From: Hyphomicrobiales bacterium
GTDB taxonomy: Bacteria > Pseudomonadota > Alphaproteobacteria > Rhizobiales > S144-23
Assembly: GCA_015494375.1 (NCBI GenBank)
Contig: WGBL01000168.1
Coordinates: forward strand, 1 to 5,112
DNA length: 5,112 bases
Direction: 5' to 3'
Within the stretch, counting starts at the first letter, position 1. Every line of letters begins with the position of its first letter. Both the position numbers and the translations under genes were made by a program. The notes under the pieces were generated by a model that had not been told where the DNA came from, did no database searches, and saw only the letters and a program-made list of their open reading frames with translations. Positions 1-5,112 of the stretch are shown piece by piece.

Positions 1-94
1 CTTGGCAGTGGGCCCGGCCGAAGGGAGCTGGCGGAGCCGACTTGGCGGCGGGCCCGGCAGAGGGAAGCTGGCGGACCTGAGTTGGCGGAGCCGA
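1..94. repeat. Imperfect 40-bp tandem repeat upstream of nuoJ
   Basis: Two adjacent 40-bp units (1-40 and 41-80) agree at 33 of 40 positions by hand count. Both begin CTTGGC, share GGCCCGGC in the middle and GCTGGCGGA near the end. A truncated third copy of the unit's end follows at 81-94. The 15-base string TGGCGGAGCCGACTT occurs exactly at 29-43 and 83-97. The unit length is not a multiple of three, so successive copies fall in different reading frames, which argues against selection as protein repeats. The array lies where the nuoI-nuoJ junction is expected and may extend upstream of the window. Its function is unknown. Confidence 0.75.
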
Positions 95-99
95 CTTCG

Positions 100-120
100 A
101 GAACCCGATAAGAACCCGAT
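100..120. repeat. Short direct repeat, 11-bp period
   Basis: AGAACCCGAT occurs at 100-109 and again at 111-120, separated by one A, immediately before the ribosome binding site of nuoJ. A related string, CGAGGACCCATAA, appears at 4971-4983 in the spacer after nuoM, compared with CGAGAACCCGATAA at 98-111 here. No function can be assigned. Confidence 0.6.
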
Positions 121-127
121 CTGGTAT

Positions 128-135
128 GGGGGAAG
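128..135 (+). promoter_or_regulatory. Ribosome binding site of nuoJ
   Basis: GGGGGAAG lies four bases before the ATG at 140, a purine-rich Shine-Dalgarno-like stretch. Together with the in-frame TGA at 137-139 it fixes the nuoJ start, because no upstream extension is possible. Confidence 0.6.
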
Positions 136-139
136 TTGA

Positions 140-772
140 ATGGTATTGACGGGGGCCTTTTTCTATCTTTTTTCCGCAGTGCTCATTGCTGCGGCAGTGA
201 TGGTGGTTGCGAGCCGCAACCCCGTCCATGGCGTCCTCTTTCTCATCCTCGCCTTTTTCAATGCCGCAGGGCTGTTCGTCCTGCTTGGGGCCGAGTTCCT
301 CGCCATGGTGCTCGTCGTCGTCTATGTCGGCGCGGTGATGGTGCTCTTTCTCTTTGTCGTCATGATGCTCGATGTCGATTTCGCCGAGTTGCGCGCGGGC
401 TATGCCAGCTATCTGCCCATCGGCGCGCTCATTGGCGGCATTCTGCTCATCGAGCTGGTGCTGGTGGTGGGCTCATGGGTGATCGACCGTCAGGTGGCGG
501 CAAGCCCCGCGGCGCCCACACCCATCGGCCTCTCGAACACCGAGGCGCTCGGCCGCATTCTCTATACCCAATATGTCTATTTCTTCGAGGTGGCGGGGCT
601 CATCCTGCTGCTGGCAATGGTGGGGGCCATTGTGCTCACGCTCCGGCACAAGGAGGGCGTCAAGCGCCAGAGCATCGCCGAGCAGGTCGCGCGCACGCCC
701 CGTAGCGCCATCGAGCTGGTGACACTGGCGCCCGGCACCGCCCAAATCCCCGAGCCCGAGGGAGAGCGCTGA
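140..772 (+). CDS. nuoJ: NADH-quinone oxidoreductase subunit J (NuoJ, ND6 homologue)
   Basis: NuoJ is a small integral membrane subunit of complex I in the cytoplasmic membrane. It helps link the quinone-site region to the proton channels. The protein is 210 residues, normal for the bacterial family, with about five hydrophobic segments (roughly 2-24, 29-50, 53-78, 92-115 and 148-169). The family signature is clear: NPVHGVLFL at 28-35, then LGAEFLAMVLVVVYVGAVMV, continuing to MML near 77. By hand alignment Tyr62 matches E. coli Tyr59 in the third helix, where the complex I structures show a pi-bulge linked to the coupling transition. The hydrophilic tail after about residue 170 (Lys/Arg-rich, then Pro/Glu-rich) is expected to be outside the membrane. 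An in-frame TGA abuts the ATG, so the start is secure. The stop overlaps the nuoK start by one base (TGATG), indicating translational coupling. Confidence 0.96.
   Translation: MVLTGAFFYLFSAVLIAAAVMVVASRNPVHGVLFLILAFFNAAGLFVLLGAEFLAMVLVVVYVGAVMVLFLFVVMMLDVDFAELRAGYASYLPIGALIGGILLIELVLVVGSWVIDRQVAASPAAPTPIGLSNTEALGRILYTQYVYFFEVAGLILLLAMVGAIVLTLRHKEGVKRQSIAEQVARTPRSAIELVTLAPGTAQIPEPEGER
758..766 (+). promoter_or_regulatory. Ribosome binding site of nuoK, inside nuoJ
   Basis: GAGGGAGAG ends five bases before the ATG at 772 and lies within the last codons of nuoJ. It supports the start that overlaps the nuoJ stop. Confidence 0.65.
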
Positions 773-1080
773 TGGAGATCGGTCTCGGCCACTATCTTGC
801 CGTCGGCGCCATCCTCTTTACCATCGGCGTCTTCGGCGTCTTTCTCAACCGCAAGAACGTGATCGTCATCTTGATGTCGATCGAGCTGATGCTGCTTGCG
901 GTCAATATCAATCTGGTGGCGTTCTCGGCCAGCCTCGGCGATCTCGCCGGGCAGGTGTTTGCCCTCCTCGTCCTCACCGTTGCCGCGGGCGAGGCGGCGA
1001 TCGGCCTCGCCATCGTCGTCGTCTTCTTCCGCAAGACGGGCTCGATTGCGGTCGATGACGTGAGTGTCATGAAGGGCTAG
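772..1080 (+). CDS. nuoK: NADH-quinone oxidoreductase subunit K (NuoK, ND4L homologue)
   Basis: NuoK is the smallest core membrane subunit of complex I. It contributes two buried glutamates to the proton path between the quinone cavity and the antiporter-like subunits. At 102 residues it has the standard length, with three transmembrane helices (about 8-25, 30-50 and 60-86). The conserved segment RKNVIVILMSIELMLLAVNI carries Glu38, and LTVAAGEAAIGLAIVV carries Glu74. By hand alignment these match E. coli Glu36 and Glu72, which are important for activity. The related MrpC/MnhC antiporter subunit is ruled out by the GEAAIGLA motif and by the flanking nuoJ and nuoL. The gene starts on the overlapping TGATG of nuoJ with a good ribosome binding site. 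It ends in TAG, followed by a 142-bp spacer instead of nuoL directly. Confidence 0.97.
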   Translation: MEIGLGHYLAVGAILFTIGVFGVFLNRKNVIVILMSIELMLLAVNINLVAFSASLGDLAGQVFALLVLTVAAGEAAIGLAIVVVFFRKTGSIAVDDVSVMKG

Positions 1081-1105
1081 GCGTAAGGGGCTGTGTGGAA
1101 CAAAA

Positions 1106-1151
1106 GGGCTTGTGGGTGGCGACACGGCGTGCACACGCCGCACACACGCCC
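1106..1151 (+). other. Nested inverted repeat in the nuoK-nuoL spacer
   Basis: An inner palindromic arm pair CGGCGTG (1125-1131) and CACGCCG (1134-1140) is enclosed by an outer pair GGGCTTGTG (1106-1114) and CACACGCCC (1143-1151), which has one mismatch. As RNA this could fold into a two-tier hairpin with a closed inner stem of about 6 bp and a four-base GCAC loop. No T-run follows, so it is not a typical intrinsic terminator. It might be an mRNA stability or processing element between the JK and LM pairs, or simply a remnant of a repetitive palindrome. Pairing was worked out by eye, with no folding calculation. Confidence 0.45.
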
Positions 1152-1156
1152 GTGCG

Positions 1157-1222
1157 ATGTCTGGAGGCCCGATCGCTCGCAAGCGCCTGCAGAACCGGAA
1201 AGGCTCAGGGGGGCGTCCCTAG
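1157..1222 (+). other. Possible 21-codon small ORF abutting nuoL
   Basis: ATG at 1157 opens a 21-codon frame rich in Arg, Lys and Gly, beginning MSGGPIARKRLQNRKG. It ends in TAG at 1220-1222, directly before the nuoL ATG and in the same frame. Stop-next-to-start geometry would suit translational coupling. However, no Shine-Dalgarno sequence precedes the ATG (the upstream bases are CACGCCCGTGCG), and the composition could arise by chance. I would not call it a gene without conservation or ribosome-profiling evidence. Confidence 0.15.
1207..1213 (+). promoter_or_regulatory. Ribosome binding site of nuoL
   Basis: AGGGGGG lies nine bases before the ATG at 1223. The in-frame TAG at 1220-1222 excludes any upstream start in this frame, so the two together fix the start. 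Confidence 0.55.
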
Positions 1223-3208
1223 ATGTATACTGCGATTGTCCTGCTACCACTCGCCGGCGCCGTGATCGCCGGTTTTTTCGGGCGCATCATCGGCGCGCGT
1301 GGCGCCGAGATGGTGACCACCAGCCTGCTCATGGTGGCGGCCGTGCTCTCCTGGATCGTCTTCTTTCAGGTGGGCGTTGCCGGCATGCCCGACAAGGCGG
1401 CGGTCCATCTCTTCTCCTGGCTTGTCTCGGGCGCGCTCGACGTCTCCTGGCGCATCCGGGTCGACACGTTGACCGCCGTCATGCTGGTGGTGGTAACGAC
1501 CGTCTCGGCGCTCGTTCACGCCTATTCCATCGGCTATATGCACCACGACCCCTCACGGCCGCGGTTTTTCGCCTATCTCTCACTCTTCACCTTTGCCATG
1601 CTGGTGCTGGTGACCTCGGACAACCTGCTGCAGCTTTTCTTCGGCTGGGAAGGGGTGGGGCTCGCCTCTTATCTGCTCATCGGCTTCTGGTACGATAAGC
1701 CCGAGGCCAACGCCGCCGCGATCAAGGCCTTTATTGTCAACCGCGTGGGGGACTTTGGCTTTGCGCTCGGCATCCTCGGTGTTTTCGTCGTCTTCGGCAG
1801 CCTCTCGTTCGATGTCATCTTTGCCGCCGCCGCCGATCAGGTGGGCAAGACCTTCCAATTCCTCAGCTGGGACGTCGATATTCTAACCACGCTCTGCCTT
1901 CTCCTTTTCATGGGGGCCATGGGCAAGTCGGCCCAATTCCTGCTCCACACCTGGCTGCCCGACGCCATGGAGGGCCCGACGCCGGTCTCGGCGCTCATCC
2001 ATGCCGCGACCATGGTGACGGCGGGGGTGTTCATGGTGGCGCGCCTTTCGCCATTGTTCGAGCTCAGCGCGACAGCGCTCACGGTGGTGACGGCCGTCGG
2101 CGCGATCACCGCCTTCTTCGCCGCCACGGTGGGCCTTGTTCAGAACGACATCAAGCGCGTGATCGCCTATTCGACCTGCTCGCAATTGGGCTACATGTTC
2201 GTGGCCACTGGGGTCGGTGCCTATGGCATCGCCATCTTCCACCTCTTCACCCATGCCTTTTTCAAGGCGCTCCTCTTTCTGGGGGCCGGCTCGGTCATCC
2301 ACGGCATGGGCGATGAACAGGACATGCGCAACATGGGCGGGCTCAGACGGCTCATGCCCTGGACCTGGGCCTTTATGCTCATCGGCACCCTGTCGCTTAC
2401 GGGGTTTGGCATCCCGGGGCTTGTCGGCACCGCGGGGTTCTATTCCAAGGACGCCATCATCGAGGCGGCATTCGCCGGCCACAACCCGGCAAGCGCGCCG
2501 GCCTTTTACGGCCTCGTCGCCGCCGCCATGCTGACGGCGTTCTATTCTTGGCGGCTCATGTTCATGACCTTTCACGGCCGCTCGCGAGCGGCGCCCGAGG
2601 TGCTCAAGAAGGTGCACGAGTCGCCATGGGTGATGCTCGGGCCCCTCGTTGTCCTGGCGCTCGGAGCACTGGGGGCGGGGGCGCTTGGCTACAACCTTTT
2701 CGTCGGCGAGGGCCAGGCCGGGTTCTGGCGCTCGGCCATCTATACCGCGCCGGGCAACGAGGTGCTCCATGAGATGCACAACGTCCCCGCTTGGGTGCGG
2801 CTCGCGCCCACGGCCATGATGATCGCGGGCTTTCTACTCGCCTATCTCTTCTATATCGCGGCGCCCGCGTTGCCCGGCCTTTTCGCCCGCGCTTTCCGCC
2901 CTCTCTATCTCTTCCTCCTCAACAAATGGTATTTCGACGAGCTTTATGACTGGCTTTTCGTGCGCCCTGCGCTCGCCCTCGGCCGCATGCTGTGGAAGAC
3001 GGGCGATAGCCGCATCATCGACGGCCTCGGCCCAGACGGGATTGCGGCCCGCGTCCAGCAGGTCACCCGCGGCGTCGTCAGGCTGCAATCGGGCTATGTC
3101 TACACCTACGCCTTTGCCATGCTCATCGGCCTTGCGCTCATCGTCTCCTATTTCTGGGTGCCGCAACTGATCGGGGCGTCGGCTGGCCTTGAGGGAGGGC
3201 TCCGATGA
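1223..3208 (+). CDS. nuoL: NADH-quinone oxidoreductase subunit L (NuoL, ND5 homologue)
   Basis: NuoL is the distal antiporter-like proton-channel subunit of complex I. It is 661 residues, somewhat longer than the E. coli protein (613) and in line with alphaproteobacterial homologues. An ND5-type N-terminal region at about 65-118 (RVDTLTAVML, then YSIGYMHHDPSRPRFFAYLS) precedes the proton-antiporter core at about 130-430. Key residues by hand alignment are Glu143 in GWEGVGLASYLLIGFW, Asp177 in NRVGDFGF, Lys235 in MGKSAQFLLHTWLPDAMEGP, His260, Lys311 in QNDIKRVIAYST, His340 and His344 in FHLFTHAFFKALLF, and Lys409-Asp410 in FYSKD. These match the functional E. coli positions Glu144, Asp178, Lys229, His254, Lys305, His334/His338 and Lys399-Asp400. 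The C-terminal part, with LNKWYFDELYDWLFVRP at about 566-582 and a final hydrophobic segment at about 625-648, fits the long lateral helix and its anchoring helix. The 3' end overlaps nuoM by four bases (ATGA). MrpA is excluded by size and by the neighbours. Confidence 0.97.
   Translation: MYTAIVLLPLAGAVIAGFFGRIIGARGAEMVTTSLLMVAAVLSWIVFFQVGVAGMPDKAAVHLFSWLVSGALDVSWRIRVDTLTAVMLVVVTTVSALVHAYSIGYMHHDPSRPRFFAYLSLFTFAMLVLVTSDNLLQLFFGWEGVGLASYLLIGFWYDKPEANAAAIKAFIVNRVGDFGFALGILGVFVVFGSLSFDVIFAAAADQVGKTFQFLSWDVDILTTLCLLLFMGAMGKSAQFLLHTWLPDAMEGPTPVSALIHAATMVTAGVFMVARLSPLFELSATALTVVTAVGAITAFFAATVGLVQNDIKRVIAYSTCSQLGYMFVATGVGAYGIAIFHLFTHAFFKALLFLGAGSVIHGMGDEQDMRNMGGLRRLMPWTWAFMLIGTLSLTGFGIPGLVGTAGFYSKDAIIEAAFAGHNPASAPAFYGLVAAAMLTAFYSWRLMFMTFHGRSRAAPEVLKKVHESPWVMLGPLVVLALGALGAGALGYNLFVGEGQAGFWRSAIYTAPGNEVLHEMHNVPAWVRLAPTAMMIAGFLLAYLFYIAAPALPGLFARAFRPLYLFLLNKWYFDELYDWLFVRPALALGRMLWKTGDSRIIDGLGPDGIAARVQQVTRGVVRLQSGYVYTYAFAMLIGLALIVSYFWVPQLIGASAGLEGGLR
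3191..3199 (+). promoter_or_regulatory. Ribosome binding site of nuoM, inside nuoL
   Basis: GAGGGAGGG ends five bases before the ATG at 3205 and lies in the last codons of nuoL. It is the strongest Shine-Dalgarno-like site in the window and supports the start at the ATGA overlap. Confidence 0.7.
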
Positions 3209-4764
3209 TAGCGACGAGCGATCTGCCGCCCCTTCTTTCGATTGTCACCTTCCTGCCGCTGGTGGGGGCGCTGTTCATCTTCTTCACTCCGCCCGAGGCC
3301 GACAGCAACGCCCGCTGGACGGCGCTCTGGACAACCCTCATTACGTTGATCCCGGCGCTTCTGTTGTGGTGGCTGTTCGACCCGACAAGCGCAAAGTTTC
3401 AGTTCGTCGAGGAGCGCGCATGGCTCGGTGGCACCATCAAATACAAGATGGGCGTCGACGGCATCTCGCTTCTCTTCATCGTGCTTACGGCGTTCCTAAT
3501 GCCCATCTGCATTCTGGCGAGCTGGGATGCCATCAAGGTGCGCGTCAAGGAGTACATGATCGCCTTTCTTGTTCTCGAGACCTTGATGATCGGCGTTTTC
3601 TCGGCCCTCGACCTGGTGCTCTTCTATCTCTTCTTCGAGGGCGGGCTAATCCCCATGTTCCTCATCATCGGGGTCTGGGGCGGCGAGCGGCGGGTCTATG
3701 CGAGCTTCAAGTTCTTCCTCTATACGCTGCTCGGCTCGGTGCTGATGCTGCTTGCCATGCTCGCCATGTATCTCCACGCCGGCACCACCGACATCGAGGT
3801 CTTGCTGCAGACGAAATTCCCGGCCGAGACGATCTCGCTCCTGGGGCTCGAGGTGAGGGGCGGCATGCAGACCTTCTTGTGGTTCGCCTTTCTCGCCTCC
3901 TTTGCCGTCAAGCTGCCCATGTGGCCCGTCCACACCTGGTTGCCTGATGCCCACGTCGAGGCGCCGACGGCGGGCTCGGTGGTGCTTGCCGCCATTCTCC
4001 TCAAAATGGGGGGTTATGGCTTCTTGCGCTTTTCAATCCCGATGTTTCCGGTGGCCTCCGATCTCTATGCGCCCTTCATCTTCGCCCTCAGTGTGATTGC
4101 CATCATCTACACCTCGCTCGTGGCGCTGGCGCAAGAGGACATGAAAAAGCTCATCGCCTATTCGTCGGTGGCGCACATGGGCTTTGTCACCATGGGCCTC
4201 TTTTCCTTCACGACCCAGGGGCTTCAAGGCGGCATCTTTCAGATGCTCAGCCATGGGCTCGTCTCGGCGGCACTCTTTCTCTGTGTCGGTGTCATCTACA
4301 ATCGATTGCACACGCGCGAGATCGCCGCCTATGGCGGACTCGTCCACCGCATGCCGCTCTATGCCTTCTGCTTTATGGTTTTCACACTGGCCAATGTCGG
4401 CCTGCCGGGGACGAGCGGCTTTATCGGCGAGTTCCTGAGCCTCGTCGGCGCCTTTCGCGTCAACACCTGGGTGGCGTTCCTTGCAACCACCGGGGTCATC
4501 CTTTCGGCGGCTTATGCGCTCTGGCTCTATGCCCGGGTGATCTATGGGCGGCTCGAGAAGGCAAGCCTCAAGAGGCTGCTCGATCTCGATGGGCGAGAGA
4601 TCGCAACGTTAGCACCCCTTGCTGTCCTTGTGGTGCTGTTCGGCTTCTACCCCGCTCCGCTGCTTGACGTTTGCGCAGTCTCGGTCAAGGCGCTTATCGA
4701 CAATTACCAGGCCGCGCTGGCGGCGGCGGGGGGCGGGGGCGCCGAGCTTGCGCTTGGCCCCTGA
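3205..4764 (+). CDS. nuoM: NADH-quinone oxidoreductase subunit M (NuoM, ND4 homologue)
   Basis: NuoM is the middle antiporter-like proton-channel subunit of complex I, placed between NuoL and NuoN in the membrane arm. It is 519 residues (E. coli 509), with many hydrophobic helices and the ND4-type core at about 130-425. Key residues by hand alignment are Glu145 in YLFFEGGLIPMFLIIGVWGG, Lys236 in FAVKLPMWPVHTWLPDAHVE, Lys267 in LLKMGGYGFLRF, His350 in FQMLSHGLVSAALF, and Glu409 in SGFIGEFLSL. They match E. coli Glu144, Lys234, Lys265, His348 and Glu407, with a constant offset of one to two. The motif EDMKKLIAYSSVAHMGFVTM at 311-330 is also diagnostic. The start overlaps the nuoL stop (ATGA) behind a strong ribosome binding site, indicating coupling. 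The extreme C-terminus, AALAAAGGGGAELALGP, is low-complexity and probably unimportant; its DNA forms one arm of a hairpin at the stop codon. Confidence 0.97.
   Translation: MIATSDLPPLLSIVTFLPLVGALFIFFTPPEADSNARWTALWTTLITLIPALLLWWLFDPTSAKFQFVEERAWLGGTIKYKMGVDGISLLFIVLTAFLMPICILASWDAIKVRVKEYMIAFLVLETLMIGVFSALDLVLFYLFFEGGLIPMFLIIGVWGGERRVYASFKFFLYTLLGSVLMLLAMLAMYLHAGTTDIEVLLQTKFPAETISLLGLEVRGGMQTFLWFAFLASFAVKLPMWPVHTWLPDAHVEAPTAGSVVLAAILLKMGGYGFLRFSIPMFPVASDLYAPFIFALSVIAIIYTSLVALAQEDMKKLIAYSSVAHMGFVTMGLFSFTTQGLQGGIFQMLSHGLVSAALFLCVGVIYNRLHTREIAAYGGLVHRMPLYAFCFMVFTLANVGLPGTSGFIGEFLSLVGAFRVNTWVAFLATTGVILSAAYALWLYARVIYGRLEKASLKRLLDLDGREIATLAPLAVLVVLFGFYPAPLLDVCAVSVKALIDNYQAALAAAGGGGAELALGP
4737..4761 (+). 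other. Strong hairpin ending at the nuoM stop codon
   Basis: GGG CGCCGAGC (4737-4747), loop TTGC (4748-4751) and GCTTGGCCCC (4752-4761) pair over ten base pairs, with one G-T wobble and one bulged C at 4740. The stem finishes directly before the TGA at 4762. The palindrome TGATATCA (4762-4769) follows instead of a T-run, so this lacks the second half of an intrinsic terminator. It may mark an mRNA 3' end or a stability or processing point before the long spacer, or may be a by-product of the Gly/Ala-rich coding end. Pairing was found by eye. Confidence 0.4.
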
Positions 4765-5112
4765 TATCATACTCGCGGGTGGCGGCCAGGAGATGCCTGC
4801 GCTCGAGTGGAGACGACAAGGCAAGGGGCATGACCTGAGGGCGGCAGGGCAGAAATTAGAAGCCAGAAGCCAGAAATCAGAAGGGGGGCGCGACGCTCGG
4901 CGTTGTCGTCCCCGAAAGCCCGCGGCCACAGCGGCTGCCATCTCGCACCGTCTTTGCTCTGCGGGATTATCGAGGACCCATAACCCCGAACCTCTCAGGG
5001 GCAAGGTGGTCATGGCCGGATAGAAATGCGGATGGACGGCGCGCTTGTGCCGGCAGCGGCGGGGGCCGCATTTGTTCCGGGGCGACAACGTTTCGCTGCG
5101 GGAACTCCTCTC
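4765..5112. other. Spacer after nuoM with no convincing gene
   Basis: This stretch of 348 bases to the window end lies where nuoN would be expected, yet no forward frame shows the hydrophobic NuoN N-terminus. It holds a heptamer repeat (4850-4884), the string CGAGGACCCATAA resembling the spacer before nuoJ, and GGTCATGGCCGG at 5007-5018, which is reminiscent of one arm of the palindromic repeats common between alphaproteobacterial genes. Reading frames crossing it (forward 4619-5023, reverse 4609-5088) overlap nuoM antisense or out of frame and encode Arg/Ser/Pro-rich sequence without recognisable domains. A frame from the ATG at 5026 is open to the edge for 29 codons but is Ala/Gly/Pro-rich and not NuoN-like. 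No clear promoter was seen. Confidence 0.6.
4850..4884. repeat. Heptamer tandem repeat, five units
   Basis: Five consecutive 7-base units run CAGAAAT, TAGAAGC, CAGAAGC, CAGAAAT and CAGAAGG, with consensus (C/T)AGAA(G/A)(C/T). The purine-rich, AT-leaning composition contrasts with the surrounding GC-rich DNA. On the other strand it reads as a run such as SDFWLLASNF, which is typical of spurious translations through such repeats. Short heptamer arrays occur between genes in several bacterial groups and can vary in copy number by slippage. No function is apparent here. Confidence 0.7.

Larger units (their letters stand above)
2..139 (+). other. Open frame from window edge ending at the nuoJ start
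   Basis: The frame beginning at base 2 stays open for 45 codons to a TGA at 137-139, directly before the ATG at 140. It is in the same frame as nuoJ. The translation is rich in Gly, Arg and Trp (it includes GPAEGSWRSRL and ends NPIWYGGS) and has no ferredoxin-like cysteine motif. It could be the C-terminal tail of an upstream gene, presumably nuoI, but it does not resemble the usual NuoI ending, and it is built from the 40-bp repeat read in shifting frames. The other two forward frames close at 78-80 and 109-111, so any of the three could hold an upstream gene's end. A chance open frame in GC-rich spacer DNA is at least as likely. Confidence 0.2.

Noticed and set aside
136..705. 189-codon forward frame starting at TTG before nuoJ
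   Set aside because: It is out of frame with nuoJ, whose protein shows clear family motifs. The alternative product is Arg/Gly/His-rich.
1106..1151. Rho-independent terminator between nuoK and nuoL
   Set aside because: The inverted repeat is not followed by a T-run, and the operon continues with nuoL.
577..1182. 201-codon minus-strand frame across nuoJ, nuoK and the spacer
   Set aside because: It is antisense to two certain genes, and the acidic, His/Asp-rich product has no family features.
1093..1698. 201-codon forward frame starting at GTG in the nuoK-nuoL spacer
   Set aside because: Most of it is nuoL read out of frame. The product is Arg/Ala/His-rich and lacks any recognisable motif.
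1883..2779. 298-codon reading frame on the minus strand
   Set aside because: It lies wholly antisense to nuoL. The translation is His/Arg/Glu/Gly-rich without domains, as expected from the complement of GC-rich codons.
1223..4764. Mrp-type Na+/H+ antiporter (MrpA/MrpD) in place of NuoL/NuoM
   Set aside because: The neighbours are nuoJ and nuoK in canonical order, and NuoL has the FYSKD motif and the C-terminal lateral-helix region typical of complex I.
4850..4884. CRISPR-like array
   Set aside because: The units are 7 bp, contiguous and without spacers, so this is a simple tandem repeat.
4609..5088. 159-codon minus-strand and 134-codon plus-strand (4619-5023) frames over the post-nuoM spacer
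   Set aside because: Both overlap the end of nuoM and read through the heptamer repeat. The products are Arg/Ser/Pro-rich, have no domain, and lack a convincing ribosome binding site.
5026..5112. Frame from ATG open to the window end, as a possible nuoN start
   Set aside because: The 29 visible residues are Ala/Gly/Pro/Arg-rich and do not form the hydrophobic first helix expected of NuoN. No good ribosome binding site precedes the ATG.

Overview
The window is a piece of a bacterial nuo operon encoding the membrane arm of respiratory complex I (proton-pumping NADH:ubiquinone oxidoreductase, NDH-1). Four complete genes lie on the + strand in the canonical order nuoJ (140-772), nuoK (772-1080), nuoL (1223-3208) and nuoM (3205-4764). 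High GC, GC-rich third positions and the character of the proteins (for example the NuoJ segment around NTEALGRILYTQYVYFFEVA and the roughly 660-residue NuoL) suggest an alphaproteobacterium, most likely of the Hyphomicrobiales (Rhizobiales) type. This placement is from memory of the family; no search was run.

Layout. 1-139 is a spacer upstream of nuoJ, made of an imperfect 40-bp tandem repeat and a short 11-bp-period repeat. A reading frame open from the window edge ends in a stop that abuts the nuoJ start; it may or may not be the tail of an upstream gene, expected to be nuoI. nuoJ and nuoK overlap by one base (TGATG). A 142-bp spacer (1081-1222) with a nested inverted repeat separates nuoK from nuoL. 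nuoL and nuoM overlap by four bases (ATGA). After nuoM comes at least 348 bp (4765-5112) with no convincing gene, where nuoN would be expected. This stretch carries a five-copy heptamer repeat, and a strong hairpin sits on the nuoM stop codon just before it.

How the genes work together. NuoL and NuoM are antiporter-like proton-channel subunits at the distal end of the membrane arm. NuoJ and NuoK are small subunits nearer the quinone-binding end, linking the E-channel region to the antiporter-like chain. The membrane-embedded charged residues needed for proton translocation are present in NuoK (two Glu), NuoL and NuoM, so the genes look functional. The tight overlaps J/K and L/M suggest two translationally coupled pairs.

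I see no novel system here. The coding part is ordinary complex I. What merits a second look is the spacers: three stretches of repeat-rich or structured, apparently non-coding DNA between or beside genes that are often packed tightly in related operons.
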